5,866 nt of DNA, from positions 1-5,866 of the forward strand of contig JBILCM010000112.1 in NCBI GenBank assembly GCA_044353165.1, read 5' to 3'. This document shows, one piece after another, positions 5,438 through 5,866 of this stretch. The notes under the pieces are model-generated. The model did not search any database, had not been told where the DNA came from, and saw only the letters and a program-made list of their open reading frames with translations. Positions within the stretch are counted from its first letter, which is position 1, and the number at the start of each line of letters is the position of its first letter. The position numbers and the translations under genes are program-made. Origin of the DNA: JBILCM01 sp044353165 (lineage in GTDB: Bacteria > Bacillota > Bacilli > Paenibacillales > YIM-B00363).

Positions 5438-5791
5438 TTACCACCAAGACCATAACAATCCTGCTGCAAGACAAGTGAGTGCTACAAAGAATCCGAATGC
5501 AATACCAACAATTGCATAACCATGTCCCTTATCTTTCATATGCATCCAAAAGCCGAGTTGGATAACAGCCTGAAATATGGCCAAACCAACGATGAAGAAG
5601 GACACAAACCAAGGTTCGACGTGTGAATCTTCTGTTAAGGCATAGGCAACTGCAACGAAGGAAAGAGCTGTTAGCATAATGGATAATCCGAAGGTCAGTA
5701 GATGGTTTCTAGGTCCTTCGTGCCGCTGTTTTCTGCGGACTGTTAATTCAGAAGTTGATGCATGCTCAACTGTGTGTTCCGTTCCTGCCAT
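5438..5791 (-). CDS. ctaF: Cytochrome c oxidase subunit IV (caa3/aa3 type)
   Basis: A 117-residue protein of the prokaryotic cytochrome c oxidase subunit IV family, a small non-catalytic subunit that helps assemble or stabilise the terminal oxidase in the cytoplasmic membrane. A hydrophilic N-terminus of about 28 residues is followed by three hydrophobic helices, roughly residues 30-52, 61-83 and 91-116. Between helices 2 and 3 lies the short loop FWMHMKDKGHG, typical of this family, and the protein ends in LLWSWW. The length is normal for the family. The ATG at 5791 is supported by GGGGTGAT about 5 bases upstream, overlapping the ctaE stop. Position between ctaE and ctaG matches the ctaCDEFG order known from Bacillus. 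Nothing is visibly damaged. Confidence 0.93.
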   Translation of the reverse strand: MAGTEHTVEHASTSELTVRRKQRHEGPRNHLLTFGLSIMLTALSFVAVAYALTEDSHVEPWFVSFFIVGLAIFQAVIQLGFWMHMKDKGHGYAIVGIAFGFFVALTCLAAGLLWSWW

Positions 5792-5797
5792 CGCGGA

Positions 5798-5866
5798 TCA
5801 CCCCATTCTTCCCATAAGATATACGAGTGTGAAGATAAACACCCATACAACGTCGATAAAGTGCCA
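5798..5866 (-). CDS. ctaE: Cytochrome c oxidase subunit III, C-terminal end (partial)
   Basis: Only the last 22 codons and a TGA stop lie in the window; the 5' part is beyond the right edge. The residues read WHFIDVVWVFIFTLVYLMGR followed by MG. This is the characteristic end of haem-copper oxidase subunit III: a WHFxDxVWxF motif opening the last transmembrane helix, then a short basic tail. Subunit III is a membrane protein that stabilises the catalytic subunit I of the aa3/caa3 oxidase and has no redox centre. The next gene, subunit IV, starts 6 bases after this stop, and its ribosome binding site (GGGGTGAT) overlaps the stop codon, so the two are co-transcribed and probably translationally coupled. 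Identification is from the motif plus context; the family is clear even though the fragment is short. Confidence 0.88.
   Translation of the reverse strand, partial: WHFIDVVWVFIFTLVYLMGRMG

Overview
The window reads as a piece of a Bacillota chromosome, probably order Bacillales. The evidence is the caa3-oxidase gene order ctaE-ctaF-ctaG, strong AGGAGG-type ribosome binding sites, frequent TTG and GTG starts, and intrinsic terminators with T-tracts. The genus cannot be fixed from the sequence alone. Every supported gene is on the minus strand, so transcription runs from position 5866 towards position 1. There is no gene-free stretch longer than 100 bases, and I see no RNA gene, insertion sequence, CRISPR array or plus-strand gene.

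Region A (5866-4400) is the end of a cytochrome c oxidase operon. It holds the last 22 codons of subunit III (ctaE), all of subunit IV (ctaF), a hairpin in the 93-base gap, then the assembly factor ctaG. It closes with a clear intrinsic terminator at 4347-4387.

Region B (4346-800) is a tightly packed operon for an energy-coupling factor (ECF) cobalt/nickel importer. The order is the metal-binding component CbiM (TTG start), a small PDGLE-domain membrane protein, the transmembrane coupling protein CbiQ, the ATPase CbiO, and then a PfkB-family sugar kinase resembling 2-keto-3-deoxygluconate (KDG) kinase. Three junctions overlap by 4 bases (GTGA or ATGA) and the fourth (cbiQ-cbiO) is 10 bases or less. 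A candidate promoter lies just upstream of cbiM, and a 13-base palindrome covers its -35 box. The transporter genes form a complete module; the kinase is metabolically unrelated as far as I can tell.

Region C (763-1) begins 36 bases after the kinase and encodes a 14-helix, DHA2-type multidrug major facilitator transporter. Its reading frame is broken at about position 172 and continues in another frame to the window edge, so this copy looks inactivated or contains a sequence error.

I found no wholly new system. The points most worth a second look are the kinase translationally coupled to a metal importer, the transporter frameshift, which looks larger than one base, and the palindrome over the candidate cbiM promoter.
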